Assembly (NCBI GenBank): GCA_037044905.1
Contig: JBAOKB010000011.1
Span: 17,811 to 81,810, forward strand
Source of the DNA: Hortaea werneckii
Taxonomy: Eukaryota > Ascomycota > Dothideomycetes > Mycosphaerellales > Teratosphaeriaceae
Reading direction: 5' to 3'
Length of the DNA stretch: 64,000 bases
This document shows positions 30,377 through 38,817 of this stretch, one piece after another. The translations under genes and the position numbers were made by a program. Each line of letters begins with the position of its first letter. The stretch's first letter is position 1. Under the pieces are notes generated by a model. That model was not told the DNA's origin and did not search any database. It saw only the letters and a list, made by a program, of their open reading frames with translations.

Positions 30377-30778
30377 TGTTGCGACCCTACGAAGTAGTGT
30401 CACGGGTTTAGAGCTCTTTGGAACAGATGTGTCAAGACAACTGGGTTGTGGGATAACTGATTGTGACAAGGCTGTTGGGTCTCTACCTAACAGTCGGATT
30501 GCAACATGAGTTGAACACACGAACTCCTAATGAGAAACGTGCCTAGTTATATACATAAGAGATTCGTGTCTTCATGCATCTGATCGCCTGGTCGCTCAGC
30601 GATCAGTCGCTCAGTGATCGCTCGGTCGCTCGTCGACCAGTCGACCACTTGCATATATGCAGTCAGTCGCCTGCCAAGGCAGCGCTCACTTGCATACTGG
30701 TCACGTGACCCTTGTCTCCTCTGGCCCCTACTGGCCAATCGCTTCGGGTCTGACCGTCTCGTGACCGTGCTCGTAACA
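30377..30778 (-). repeat. 5' LTR of D1 (402 bp)
   Basis: I see no difference from the 3' LTR on reading. A TATA box (TATATAA on the minus strand) is at 30547-30553, and the likely transcript start lies about 35 bp downstream near 30518. Confidence 0.95.
30547..30553 (-). promoter_or_regulatory. TATA box of the D1 5' LTR
   Basis: TATATAA on the minus strand within the LTR. The sequence 35 bp downstream begins GTGTTCAA, the segment complementary to the primer-binding region. The same box occurs in every copy of this LTR. Confidence 0.6.
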
Positions 30779-32018
30779 TAAAGAAAGGGCTTATACTAAT
30801 CCCTATATAATATTATTTATTTAGAGCTAACTTAGCAGTAGAGAGCTACTTTTTCTAATTATTCTACTTATAATTAATATAGTAGTAGAGGTAGGCTTAT
30901 ATCTCTTAGTTTAACCTCTTAGGTCCTCTATCTATTTATAGGTAGTATATAGAACTTAGTCTCTAGTTTATATTAAATAGTCTATAGAGCTCCTTCTAGA
31001 AAGTACTAATTTAGTTTGTCCCTCTATTACTAGTAATAGCCCTTAGGAGTCTATAGTATTTTACTTAGTAGTCTATAAATTTTATAGCGTACTCTTTAGC
31101 TTTTATACTAAATATTAGCTTAAGGACTACCTACTTCGATAGATAGTTTTTAATTATTTATAGATAATAATTACTTTTAGAATTTAGTAGGTCTATTATA
31201 AAGTTTATAAAGATTTTTTAAAAGAAATAGTTAGGAACTAAAAGTAGCTTTAGGAGCCTATACTTATATTCCCTCTATACCTTATTTCTTTTATAGTAAT
31301 TATAATTTCTTAGGAACTAGTAGACCTAGCGAGACTATAGGGGCTAATAAAAGTCTTAACCTATTATAGTAGTCGTAGTATCCTATCTAGGATAGCTATA
31401 GACTAATAAATTATATATAGACTAAATAATATAAGTCCTTAGGATATTAGCTTATAGTATAATAGTATTTAGGTTTTTATATTTAGACTCTATCGATACT
31501 AGGGCTCCTAATACCTATAGTTTTCCGCGATAATATAGGTTTCCTCTCTAATTAATTATATAGTCTCCTACTTAAATTTTAACTTTAATTTCTAATAGTA
31601 AAGTATAGAGTCCTATAGTTACGGTTTAATATACGAGTTAATATAAAATGTCCTTCTCCTTAGTTTCTTTTTATAGTTAATTTATACTTTTGTCCTAAAA
31701 AGGATTAGTACTTTTTATAGCGGAAACTTTAGAATTCTATTCTTCTATTAACTCTATTTCTATAGCGAGGATTAGTAGTCCGGGGTCGCTTATATTGTCT
31801 TCTATTAGCCTTAGCTAATTCTTTACGCTTTTTAGTTCTAAAAAATATTAGAATTATAAGGCCTTATTGCTCTCTTTTAGTATATTCTACTCTCTTTTTA
31901 ATAGGATGTCTAGAATAATTACTTTGGCCCTTAAGCAATATATTAGTAAGAACTAGTAGTTTAATAAGGTTTTATACTACTAAATCTATTTCTTAGAAAG
32001 ACGTCTCTTAGTTATAAA
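30779..32018 (-). mobile_element. Segment of element B between D1 and D2
   Basis: 1,240 bp of AT-rich, stop-dense sequence. It is the inverse counterpart of about 19.1-20.3 kb in element A, i.e. the integrase region (TATAGGTAG and CTCTATTACTAG blocks are shared in inverse). It starts with the TAAAG duplicate of D1 and ends with the ATAAA target of D2 (32014-32018). Confidence 0.85.
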
Positions 32019-32420
32019 TGTTGCGACCCTACGAAGTAGTGTCACGGGTTTAGAGCTCTTTGGAACAGATGTGTCAAGACAACTGGGTTGTGGGATAACT
32101 GATTGTGACAAGGCTGTTGGGTCTCTACCTAACAGTCGGATTGCAACATGAGTTGAACACACGAACTCCTAATGAGAAACGTGCCTAGTTATATACATAA
32201 GAGATTCGTGTCTTCATGCATCTGATCGCCTGGTCGCTCAGCGATCAGTCGCTCAGTGATCGCTCGGTCGCTCGTCGACCAGTCGACCACTTGCATATAT
32301 GCAGTCAGTCGCCTGCCAAGGCAGCGCTCACTTGCATACTGGTCACGTGACCCTTGTCTCCTCTGGCCCCTACTGGCCAATCGCTTCGGGTCTGACCGTC
32401 TCGTGACCGTGCTCGTAACA
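32019..32420 (-). repeat. 3' LTR of D2 (402 bp)
   Basis: TG...CA ends; same sequence as the other three LTRs of D1/D2 as far as I can read. Followed by the polypurine tract at 32421-32433 (minus strand GAAAGGGGGATGG). Confidence 0.95.
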
Positions 32421-32517
32421 CCATCCCCCTTTCAGCCTAGCTTCGTCCCTGAAGCTTATGATGTCGCTGTCCCCCGCGTTCCTTTTGTAACAGTTTGTAG
32501 CAGTCTTTCTTCCTACG

Positions 32518-33030
32518 ATGTCTCTGCAACCAGAAACTTCTTCTTCCAAGAAAAGACGCTCGCGTCTGGCTGCCGAAATTGAAAGGAACGGTCGTCCTGT
32601 CTTCTTCCCGTGTGAACGTTGTTCTACACACAACCATCTTTGCATCATCATGTCGAACTCAACCAACCTTCGGTGTTCCGAATGCGTCCGTCAAGGCAAG
32701 AAATGCGTCAACATGTCTTGGGAATCCTTAGACCGAACTCGGGAGGAGTACCAGCGCAAGGTGGATGAGGATGAAGAGTTGTTGGCTACCGTGATGGCTC
32801 GGTTAATGCGAAACAAGAAGATCCTTCGTCAAGCTGAAGGTCGGGCGGCTCGGAAAGCCGAATGCCTTGCGTCGGAAATGGATGCAGAGGGCGCGTTTGA
32901 GGCTGAAGAGAATTGTCCTGCGGCGGCTGCTACTGTGGGCCTTACTCCCCTGATGATGGAGACCCTGGGGAATATGGATCAATCCCTTTCCTTCTCCGGT
33001 GGTACTGGTGTAGCAACTTCGGGCAATTAA
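32518..33030 (+). CDS. Antisense accessory ORF in D2 with Zn2Cys6-like cysteine array, 170 aa
   Basis: Same protein as in D1 (24480-24992), again intact, with a true ATG 98 bp from the LTR edge and an 89-bp tail-to-tail overlap with pol. The two copies were inserted at different sites with their own target duplications, so the ORF travels with the element and is not a local accident. Its cysteines (32, 35, 42, 53, 56, 63) follow Zn2Cys6 spacing, with a basic patch before and a predicted helix after. Retention of a 170-codon frame on the strand opposite to gag-pol argues for use, but with only two almost identical copies selection cannot be tested here. It could repress or modify element transcription, or simply be a chance ORF. 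Confidence 0.6.
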   Translation: MSLQPETSSSKKRRSRLAAEIERNGRPVFFPCERCSTHNHLCIIMSNSTNLRCSECVRQGKKCVNMSWESLDRTREEYQRKVDEDEELLATVMARLMRNKKILRQAEGRAARKAECLASEMDAEGAFEAEENCPAAAATVGLTPLMMETLGNMDQSLSFSGGTGVATSGN

Positions 33031-36000
33031 GATTGGTAAGTGGTTCCCATGTATTTTCGTCGCTGGGGTATCCTTTCCACTTGATGAGGTATCGCTGACT
33101 ATTCCTGTCGTAGTCTACGATCTTTTCGACTTCATACTCGTCGTCTTCTTGCTCCTGGTAGTGGAACGTGGTTTGCAGCGTGGCGCTGGGGTGTGCGGGT
33201 TCCAACAAGGATATGTGGAACACTGGATGGATCTTTGCGTCCGGTGGAAGCTCGAGTCGGTAGCTGACTGTGCCCTTCTGTTCGGCAATCAAAAATGGTC
33301 CGACTTTGACGTGATCCAGTTTCTTCGTTCTTCGCTTTGTTTTCAGGTTCTTCGTCAGAAGATATACCTTATCCCCCTTCTTAAGTTGAGGTGCCGTTTT
33401 TGATTCTTTGAATCTCTGTTTCTGGATTCGCTGTTGCGAATGTCGGATTGCATCTCGGGCTGTGGTGTGTGCCTTCTGCAATTCCTCTGCCATTATTATG
33501 GCTTTGTCGGCTTTTATTGATGTTCTCGGTTCCATGAACATGTTGGGTGCTTTTCCATAATTAAGGAAAAATGGCGATTCTCTCGTTGTCTCTGATGCGT
33601 TATTGTTTAACGCCAGTTGCGCCATTGGTAACAATGAAACCCAATTGTTTTGTGCGTAATTGACGTAGTGCCGTAAATATGCTTCGAGTGACTGATTTGT
33701 CCTTTCAGTCTGACCATCTGTCTCTGGGTGGAATGCTGTCGATAACTTGTGCTTGATTCCAATTTGTCCCATAAGAGATTTCCAGAAATTCGATGTGAAC
33801 AGCTTATCTCTGTCTGTGATGAAGCTTTCTGGAATTCCATGATGTCTGATTAGCCTGTCCAGTACGAGGTATGCGAGTTCCATAGCTGCCATTGATTCCT
33901 TGCACGGTATGAAATGTGCATACTTGGTCAAGGTGTCTACCATGACAAGTATTGAATCGTAGACGACTCCTGTTGCGGGGTCCTTGGATGCCGGTAACTT
34001 CGTGATGAAGTCCATTGTGACTTCTCTCCATGGTGTATCCGAGGGTTCTCGGAACTGGAGATTGCCATATTTCGCATGTCGTGATGCCTTATTCTTCTGG
34101 CAACTGTCGCACTGTTTGATGTAGTCGGCAACCTTCTTCCGCATCTGTGGGAAGGTAAAGTTTCGTCTAATCAAATCTGTTGTTCTGGCTATTCCTGGGT
34201 GTCCTGTTGTTTGGCTATCATGGTGGTCTTTGATGCATTCGTGTTCCTTTGCTGGTGGAACCTGGTACTTCCCATGTTCGATGGGGAACTCTTCTTGTTC
34301 ATCTCGTAGAACTCGGAGTATGTTGTTAAACTCTTGTGTATCTGTGGTAAGGCTTCCGTCCTTGTTGACTTTGAGCAATGTTTTCTTGTTCTGCTCCTTG
34401 CCTTCCATGTAGTCGCTTCTTCTGCTTAGCGCATCTGCGCGCCCATTGTCTTTTCCTGGTGTATACTGGATATCGAACTTGTATTGTCCGAGTAGCTCTG
34501 ACCATCTACAATGTCGACGTGATAGATCCTTGGTAGTTGTAAAGTATTGAAGGTTCTTGTGGTCGGTGTATATCGTCAGTCCTGTAGCTCCTTCGCAGTA
34601 AACTCTCCAGTGTCGCAATGCTGCAACAATCGCTAACAGTTCTTTGTCGTAAATCTCGTAGTTCTGTTCCGCTGGCGTCATTTTCCTTGAGTAATACGCC
34701 ACTGGGTGTCTTTTGCCATCATGTTCTTGAGTGATGCAAGCACCTATTGCTAAGTCGGATGCGTCGGTTTCGACTTGTACTGGTTTCTTCGTATCGAATA
34801 GCATGAGTGTTGGTGACTGTATACATGCTTTCTTGAGTTGTTGGAATGCTTTCTGTTGTTTCTCCGTCCATACGAACTTGGTGTCCTTCTTCGTAAGACT
34901 CGTGAGTGGGATTGCAAGTTTGGAGTATCCTTCAACAAACTTTCTGTTGTAGTTCGCGAGTCCCAGAAAGGCTTGGATTTCTGTGACGTTCTTCGGTGTT
35001 GGCCATTCCTTGATGGATTGTACTTTCTTTGGGTCCATCTTGATTCCAGTAGTATTGATGATGAATCCTAGGAATTCGATTTCCTTCTTGTAGAATTCAC
35101 ATTTCTCGGGTGCGGTCTTGAAGTCCACTGTGCTAAGTCGTTCTAGCACTGCTTGTACGTCTTTGGTGTGTTGTTCTCGGCTTCCGCGGGTGAAGATTAA
35201 GATGTCATCGACATAGGCTATCGTTGTAATGTCGAGTAGGTCTCGTAACACATCGTTGACGAGTTGCTGACACGTCGCTGGGGCGTTCGTAAGTCCCATT
35301 GGCATGACTCGAAATTGATAGAGTCCATAGCGCGTCCTGAAGGCTGTTTTCCATTCTTCTCCCTTAGCCATTCGTACGGCGTAGAATGCGTCTCGTAGAT
35401 CAATCTTGGAATACCAGTTTGCTCCGGTAAGTCGATCTTGCATTTCTTCGATGTTAGGTAGTGGATATCGGTTCTTGACCGTGACTTCATTGAGTCGTCG
35501 ATAGTCGATTACCATTCGCAGTTTTCCTCCTTTCTTTGGAACGAACATTGCTGGTGAAGCGGCTGGCGATTGAGATTTCTCTATCCATCCCTTGTCGCTC
35601 TTTTCTTTCAGCCATCGTCGTTGCTCTTCGAGCTCTTTTTCGGATAACCTGTATAGTGGCCCCCATGGTGGATCTTTGCCGGGCTGAAGTTGTATTCGGT
35701 GATCCCATGGTTGATGTCTAGGTAAGGCGGCTAATCCTTCCTCTTCCTGGAAGAGCGGTTTCCATTTCTTAAACTCTTCAGGGATCTCTGGAGGTGCGTT
35801 AGTTCTCCTTTTATCTCTCACCTCGTGACCTGGCTGGGCTGGCTCAGTGTCTGTGGAGACCATCTCCTTGCCGTTTTTGTCGGAGTATGTTATCGGTTGA
35901 CGTTCTAATTCGCAGAACTGTCTTTCCTCATCTACCATCGCACGCTGTCGATGTATAGGGTGGATGTCGGTAGCGCAACCGCATCGCTCAAACTTGAGTA

Positions 36001-36451
36001 CTCTTTTCCTCCAATCTATCAGAGGGTTGTGCTTTTCCAACCAAGGTGTCCCCATCACGATGTCGTGACTGGCCATGTCAACGATATCCAGGCTGACAGT
36101 CTCGTGGTGCTGTTGGATAGCTAGGACTAGCGGCATTGTTTCGCTGTCCACTTCGGATAGGGATGATCCATCTGCGACCATCAACTCGTATCCGCCGTCT
36201 TTCTTTCGTCGGGTGGCGATCCCGTTTCGCTGGACAAAGCTGGTCGATATAAAGTTTCCGCTGGCTCCGGAATCGATCATAGCTTGTGTCGTATGTCCAT
36301 TGACAATGCATTTGGTACGGAATACCGGTGCTGCTGATGCTGTGGGAGCTTCGATAATGTTTACTTCCTGGCGACTGCTCCTGTCGGCAGGGATCCTTCG
36401 TTTTTTGAATAGTATCCTGGCGAGTTGGCGTCTTCGAGACAGACTTCCCAT
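32942..36451 (-). CDS. pol: D2 Pol polyprotein with chromodomain
   Basis: 1,169-codon open frame, the same domain layout as D1: retropepsin (Asp60 in DSGASG), reverse transcriptase (YVDD 413-416), RNase H, integrase (HH-CC finger, D814, D880-x35-E916), GPY/F-type region and chromodomain (1105-1150). All catalytic residues are present. The frame is -1 relative to gag and overlaps it by 91 nt; the slippery site A AAAAAC is at 36400-36406, so the protein normally begins as a Gag-Pol fusion, with Pol sequence from about residue 18 (RRIPADRSSRQEVNII). The upstream ATG-like start at 36451 is not needed. The C-terminal chromodomain is expected to bind methylated histone H3 in heterochromatin. Confidence 0.95.
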   Translation of the reverse strand: MGSLSRRRQLARILFKKRRIPADRSSRQEVNIIEAPTASAAPVFRTKCIVNGHTTQAMIDSGASGNFISTSFVQRNGIATRRKKDGGYELMVADGSSLSEVDSETMPLVLAIQQHHETVSLDIVDMASHDIVMGTPWLEKHNPLIDWRKRVLKFERCGCATDIHPIHRQRAMVDEERQFCELERQPITYSDKNGKEMVSTDTEPAQPGHEVRDKRRTNAPPEIPEEFKKWKPLFQEEEGLAALPRHQPWDHRIQLQPGKDPPWGPLYRLSEKELEEQRRWLKEKSDKGWIEKSQSPAASPAMFVPKKGGKLRMVIDYRRLNEVTVKNRYPLPNIEEMQDRLTGANWYSKIDLRDAFYAVRMAKGEEWKTAFRTRYGLYQFRVMPMGLTNAPATCQQLVNDVLRDLLDITTIAYVDDILIFTRGSREQHTKDVQAVLERLSTVDFKTAPEKCEFYKKEIEFLGFIINTTGIKMDPKKVQSIKEWPTPKNVTEIQAFLGLANYNRKFVEGYSKLAIPLTSLTKKDTKFVWTEKQQKAFQQLKKACIQSPTLMLFDTKKPVQVETDASDLAIGACITQEHDGKRHPVAYYSRKMTPAEQNYEIYDKELLAIVAALRHWRVYCEGATGLTIYTDHKNLQYFTTTKDLSRRHCRWSELLGQYKFDIQYTPGKDNGRADALSRRSDYMEGKEQNKKTLLKVNKDGSLTTDTQEFNNILRVLRDEQEEFPIEHGKYQVPPAKEHECIKDHHDSQTTGHPGIARTTDLIRRNFTFPQMRKKVADYIKQCDSCQKNKASRHAKYGNLQFREPSDTPWREVTMDFITKLPASKDPATGVVYDSILVMVDTLTKYAHFIPCKESMAAMELAYLVLDRLIRHHGIPESFITDRDKLFTSNFWKSLMGQIGIKHKLSTAFHPETDGQTERTNQSLEAYLRHYVNYAQNNWVSLLPMAQLALNNNASETTRESPFFLNYGKAPNMFMEPRTSIKADKAIIMAEELQKAHTTARDAIRHSQQRIQKQRFKESKTAPQLKKGDKVYLLTKNLKTKRRTKKLDHVKVGPFLIAEQKGTVSYRLELPPDAKIHPVFHISLLEPAHPSATLQTTFHYQEQEDDEYEVEKIVDYDRNSQRYLIKWKGYPSDENTWEPLTNLNCPKLLHQYHRRRKGIDPYSPGSPSSGE

Positions 36452-38376
36452 TCAAGGGGTCCGTGTCGTGGGCCTAGGATAACCTTTCCTTGTGTCATTG
36501 ATACCTTGATTTGTCCTTTGACAGTGGCTTTGACGTGCCCTAGTATCATGTTTCTCCATATTGGTAGTTGCACTGGTGGTCCCATGGGCTTCAGTTCCCA
36601 TTGTTTTGTGGACTCAGTCAATTTGTGCCGCATTGCCTCCAACGATATGAGGTCTTCTTGATAGGCTTCCTGGATTCGGTGTAATTCATGTAGTCGTGCC
36701 TTAACGATCTGGATTCGTTCTCTAACACTTCTGGGAATATGGATTCCATCGGGTGTGCCATAACTTCCATCGGATTGGAATGTACTTCCAATTGGTGGTC
36801 GTTCTTGCACGTGTGCTGCGGCGTCGTAGTCGACGTTGACAAGTCGGTAATTCCAGAACATTGCTCTAATTCGGTTGAGCATGTTGTCGAATTCGATTGG
36901 GTGCAGTCGTCGTTTCCCTTGGATCTGTGGGAATACGGTTTCAAATTGGTTCGCGATGAAGAGGATCATTCTCCGAGCTGGTCCTGCTCCTGAGACTTCG
37001 AAATGATATAGTTCGAGGTCGTCGGGTTCATCGTCGTCGGTATATTCTTCTTCAGATGAATCGTTATCCGTCGTGGCGACTGTTTGGGCGATCATTTGTA
37101 GTTGTTCCAGGTTTGGTCCCGTTAGTTCTGGTTCGGTATCGTTGTTTGGTGGAGATTCTTCTTCTCCCAGCAGTTCTTCTTCCTGCTCGGGGGGTGTATT
37201 TTCTTGCAGAGTTGCGTCCTCCCAATTGAATGGTGGTGGAGACCTTCCTCTCCGGGAATTTCCTAAGTCTCTCATCTGCTGTAGCGGCTGGCCTCGTACC
37301 ATCGCGTTAAATTCCATCCTAGCCTTACGTGGCTTCTTGGGATAGTGACCACTTGCTAGCTTGTCTGAGTCATGGGTTTTACAGTAGTCGTCGTAACAAC
37401 CCGTCCAATGCATAGCCTTATGGTCTGGTTCCGTCTTCGGTTCCTTAACGAGTTTTGATACATCGTAGGCGCCTCGTCCATCGTTTGCTTCGTTGATGGG
37501 TTCCTTCACTAGCATCATGTTGAGCTGCTCCTGCGGTCGCACCTTTCGTCCGCGGCAGTCTCGTGCGTAATGCCCTATCTTGTGGCAGTTGTAGCACTCC
37601 GGTCCTTCTCGTTTCTTTCCTCTGTTGTTGTTCCCTTGGAACTTCCCTTTTCCCTTGGCTCCTCGCATGCCTTTTCCTTTTGGCTTGCGCTGGATAATAT
37701 CCAATTCCATGGCGTCCGGATCGCGACGAGACCCTCCAGTCCAGCTGGTAGAGTTGTAGCCAGATCGTCCGCGATACTGTCCATTATGGCGTTTTTCCAT
37801 CTTCCTCTCGTAGAGCCTATCGTCAATTTCGATAGCATCCTGAATCATCAGTTCGAGAGTGTCGTGAGATGCACCTGAGCGCATGAGTTCATCCTTGACG
37901 TCGTCCTTGAGTCCAGTGTAATACATAGTGAGTAAGGCTTGGTCATCCCACCCAGTTTTGCCTGAATACTCCCTGAACTTGGCGGTGTATTGCGAAGTAG
38001 ACGTCTTCTGTTTCAAGTGTTGGATAACTCGGATGGCGACTTGTTTTTCGTTACTCAACCCATAAATATTTCGAATGGCTTTGACATAATTGTCCCAGCT
38101 GTTGAAGATTCCTTCGGTGTCGATGTTCTGGTGCAAGACTTCGTGCAACCTAGGTCGAATCCATTGTTGGACTTGTCCCCTAAGGTAAGAGGATGCAAGT
38201 AAGGTCTTCTTGGGATCCTGGGTGATGTTTTCGAAACGAAAGTAAAGTGCCATTTGGTTGAGCCAATCGTCGAGCTTCGATCGATCGCCATAGTAATAGT
38301 CCGGTCTGGCGACTTTGATATTGTTGTCGTGGGTACGCTGCTGAACGCTGGTGTCTCGGTTCTCGGATGGAGCCAT
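36361..38376 (-). CDS. gag: D2 Gag with zinc knuckle and long C-terminal extension, 671 aa
   Basis: The ATG is at 38376-38374, 40 bp inside the 5' LTR. Residues about 30-190 form the capsid-like region (DDWLNQMALYFRF, then the Trp/Tyr-containing helices typical of Gypsy Gag). A basic RGG-like stretch (195-255) leads to a CCHC knuckle at 261-274 (CYNCHKIGHYARDC). Most Gypsy Gags end soon after the knuckle; here about 395 more residues follow, with an acidic segment (DNDSSEEEYTDDDEPDD) and a charged helical region (RSVRERIQIVKARLHELHRIQ). The last codons contain the slippery TCA AAA AAC for -1 frameshifting into pol. The extension has no domain I recognise. Confidence 0.93.
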   Translation of the reverse strand: MAPSENRDTSVQQRTHDNNIKVARPDYYYGDRSKLDDWLNQMALYFRFENITQDPKKTLLASSYLRGQVQQWIRPRLHEVLHQNIDTEGIFNSWDNYVKAIRNIYGLSNEKQVAIRVIQHLKQKTSTSQYTAKFREYSGKTGWDDQALLTMYYTGLKDDVKDELMRSGASHDTLELMIQDAIEIDDRLYERKMEKRHNGQYRGRSGYNSTSWTGGSRRDPDAMELDIIQRKPKGKGMRGAKGKGKFQGNNNRGKKREGPECYNCHKIGHYARDCRGRKVRPQEQLNMMLVKEPINEANDGRGAYDVSKLVKEPKTEPDHKAMHWTGCYDDYCKTHDSDKLASGHYPKKPRKARMEFNAMVRGQPLQQMRDLGNSRRGRSPPPFNWEDATLQENTPPEQEEELLGEEESPPNNDTEPELTGPNLEQLQMIAQTVATTDNDSSEEEYTDDDEPDDLELYHFEVSGAGPARRMILFIANQFETVFPQIQGKRRLHPIEFDNMLNRIRAMFWNYRLVNVDYDAAAHVQERPPIGSTFQSDGSYGTPDGIHIPRSVRERIQIVKARLHELHRIQEAYQEDLISLEAMRHKLTESTKQWELKPMGPPVQLPIWRNMILGHVKATVKGQIKVSMTQGKVILGPRHGPLEWEVCLEDANSPGYYSKNEGSLPTGAVARK
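36400..36406 (-). promoter_or_regulatory. -1 ribosomal frameshift site of D2 (A AAAAAC)
   Basis: In the gag frame the minus strand reads TCA AAA AAC GAA; slipping back one base continues CGA AGG ATC in the pol frame. Gag read without slipping ends 14 codons later at TAA (36361-36363). This gives a simple way to set the Gag to Gag-Pol ratio. Confidence 0.78.
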
Positions 38377-38405
38377 TGTTGTCTGAGGTACAAAGTTCCT
38401 TGAGG

Positions 38406-38415
38406 GTGTTCAAAG
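38406..38415 (-). other. Primer-binding region of D2, self-priming type
   Basis: Same CTTTGAACAC next to the 5' LTR as in D1. It is complementary over 8 bases to GTGTTCAA at plus 38550-38557, about 35 bp downstream of the LTR TATA box (38586-38592). Confidence 0.5.
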
Positions 38416-38817
38416 TGTTGCGACCCTACGAAGTAGTGTCACGGGTTTAGAGCTCTTTGGAACAGATGTGTCAAGACAACTGGGTTGTGGGATAACTGAT
38501 TGTGACAAGGCTGTTGGGTCTCTACCTAACAGTCGGATTGCAACATGAGTTGAACACACGAACTCCTAATGAGAAACGTGCCTAGTTATATACATAAGAG
38601 ATTCGTGTCTTCATGCATCTGATCGCCTGGTCGCTCAGCGATCAGTCGCTCAGTGATCGCTCGGTCGCTCGTCGACCAGTCGACCACTTGCATATATGCA
38701 GTCAGTCGCCTGCCAAGGCAGCGCTCACTTGCATACTGGTCACGTGACCCTTGTCTCCTCTGGCCCCTACTGGCCAATCGCTTCGGGTCTGACCGTCTCG
38801 TGACCGTGCTCGTAACA
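38416..38817 (-). repeat. 5' LTR of D2 (402 bp)
   Basis: TG...CA ends, with the TATA box on the minus strand at 38586-38592. Followed by the second ATAAA duplicate (38818-38822). Confidence 0.95.

Larger units (their letters stand above)
23981..30778 (-). mobile_element. D1: recent Ty3/Gypsy chromovirus, full length, gag frameshifted
   Basis: 6,798 bp on the minus strand with two 402-bp LTRs that look identical on reading, and a perfect TAAAG target duplication (23976-23980 and 30779-30783). It has normal GC content and open reading frames, unlike the surrounding RIP-mutated DNA. The order on the minus strand is LTR, primer-binding region, gag (broken), pol with C-terminal chromodomain, polypurine tract, LTR. 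An antisense ORF lies between pol and the left LTR. The only difference in length from D2 is one missing T in gag (run 29610-29612). It inserted into the decayed pol of element B. Identical LTRs imply a recent insertion. Confidence 0.95.
32019..38817 (-). mobile_element. D2: recent Ty3/Gypsy chromovirus, apparently intact
   Basis: 6,799 bp on the minus strand with identical 402-bp LTRs and a perfect ATAAA target duplication (32014-32018 and 38818-38822). All genes are open: gag 36361-38376, pol 32942-36451, antisense ORF 32518-33030, plus LTR TATA box, primer-binding region (38406-38415), frameshift site (36400-36406) and polypurine tract (32421-32433). It is nearly identical to D1 throughout; the differences I found are the gag T run and three substitutions within 34 bp near the gag-pol junction. 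It shows no RIP damage although its surroundings are saturated with it. By sequence alone it could be an autonomous copy. Confidence 0.96.
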
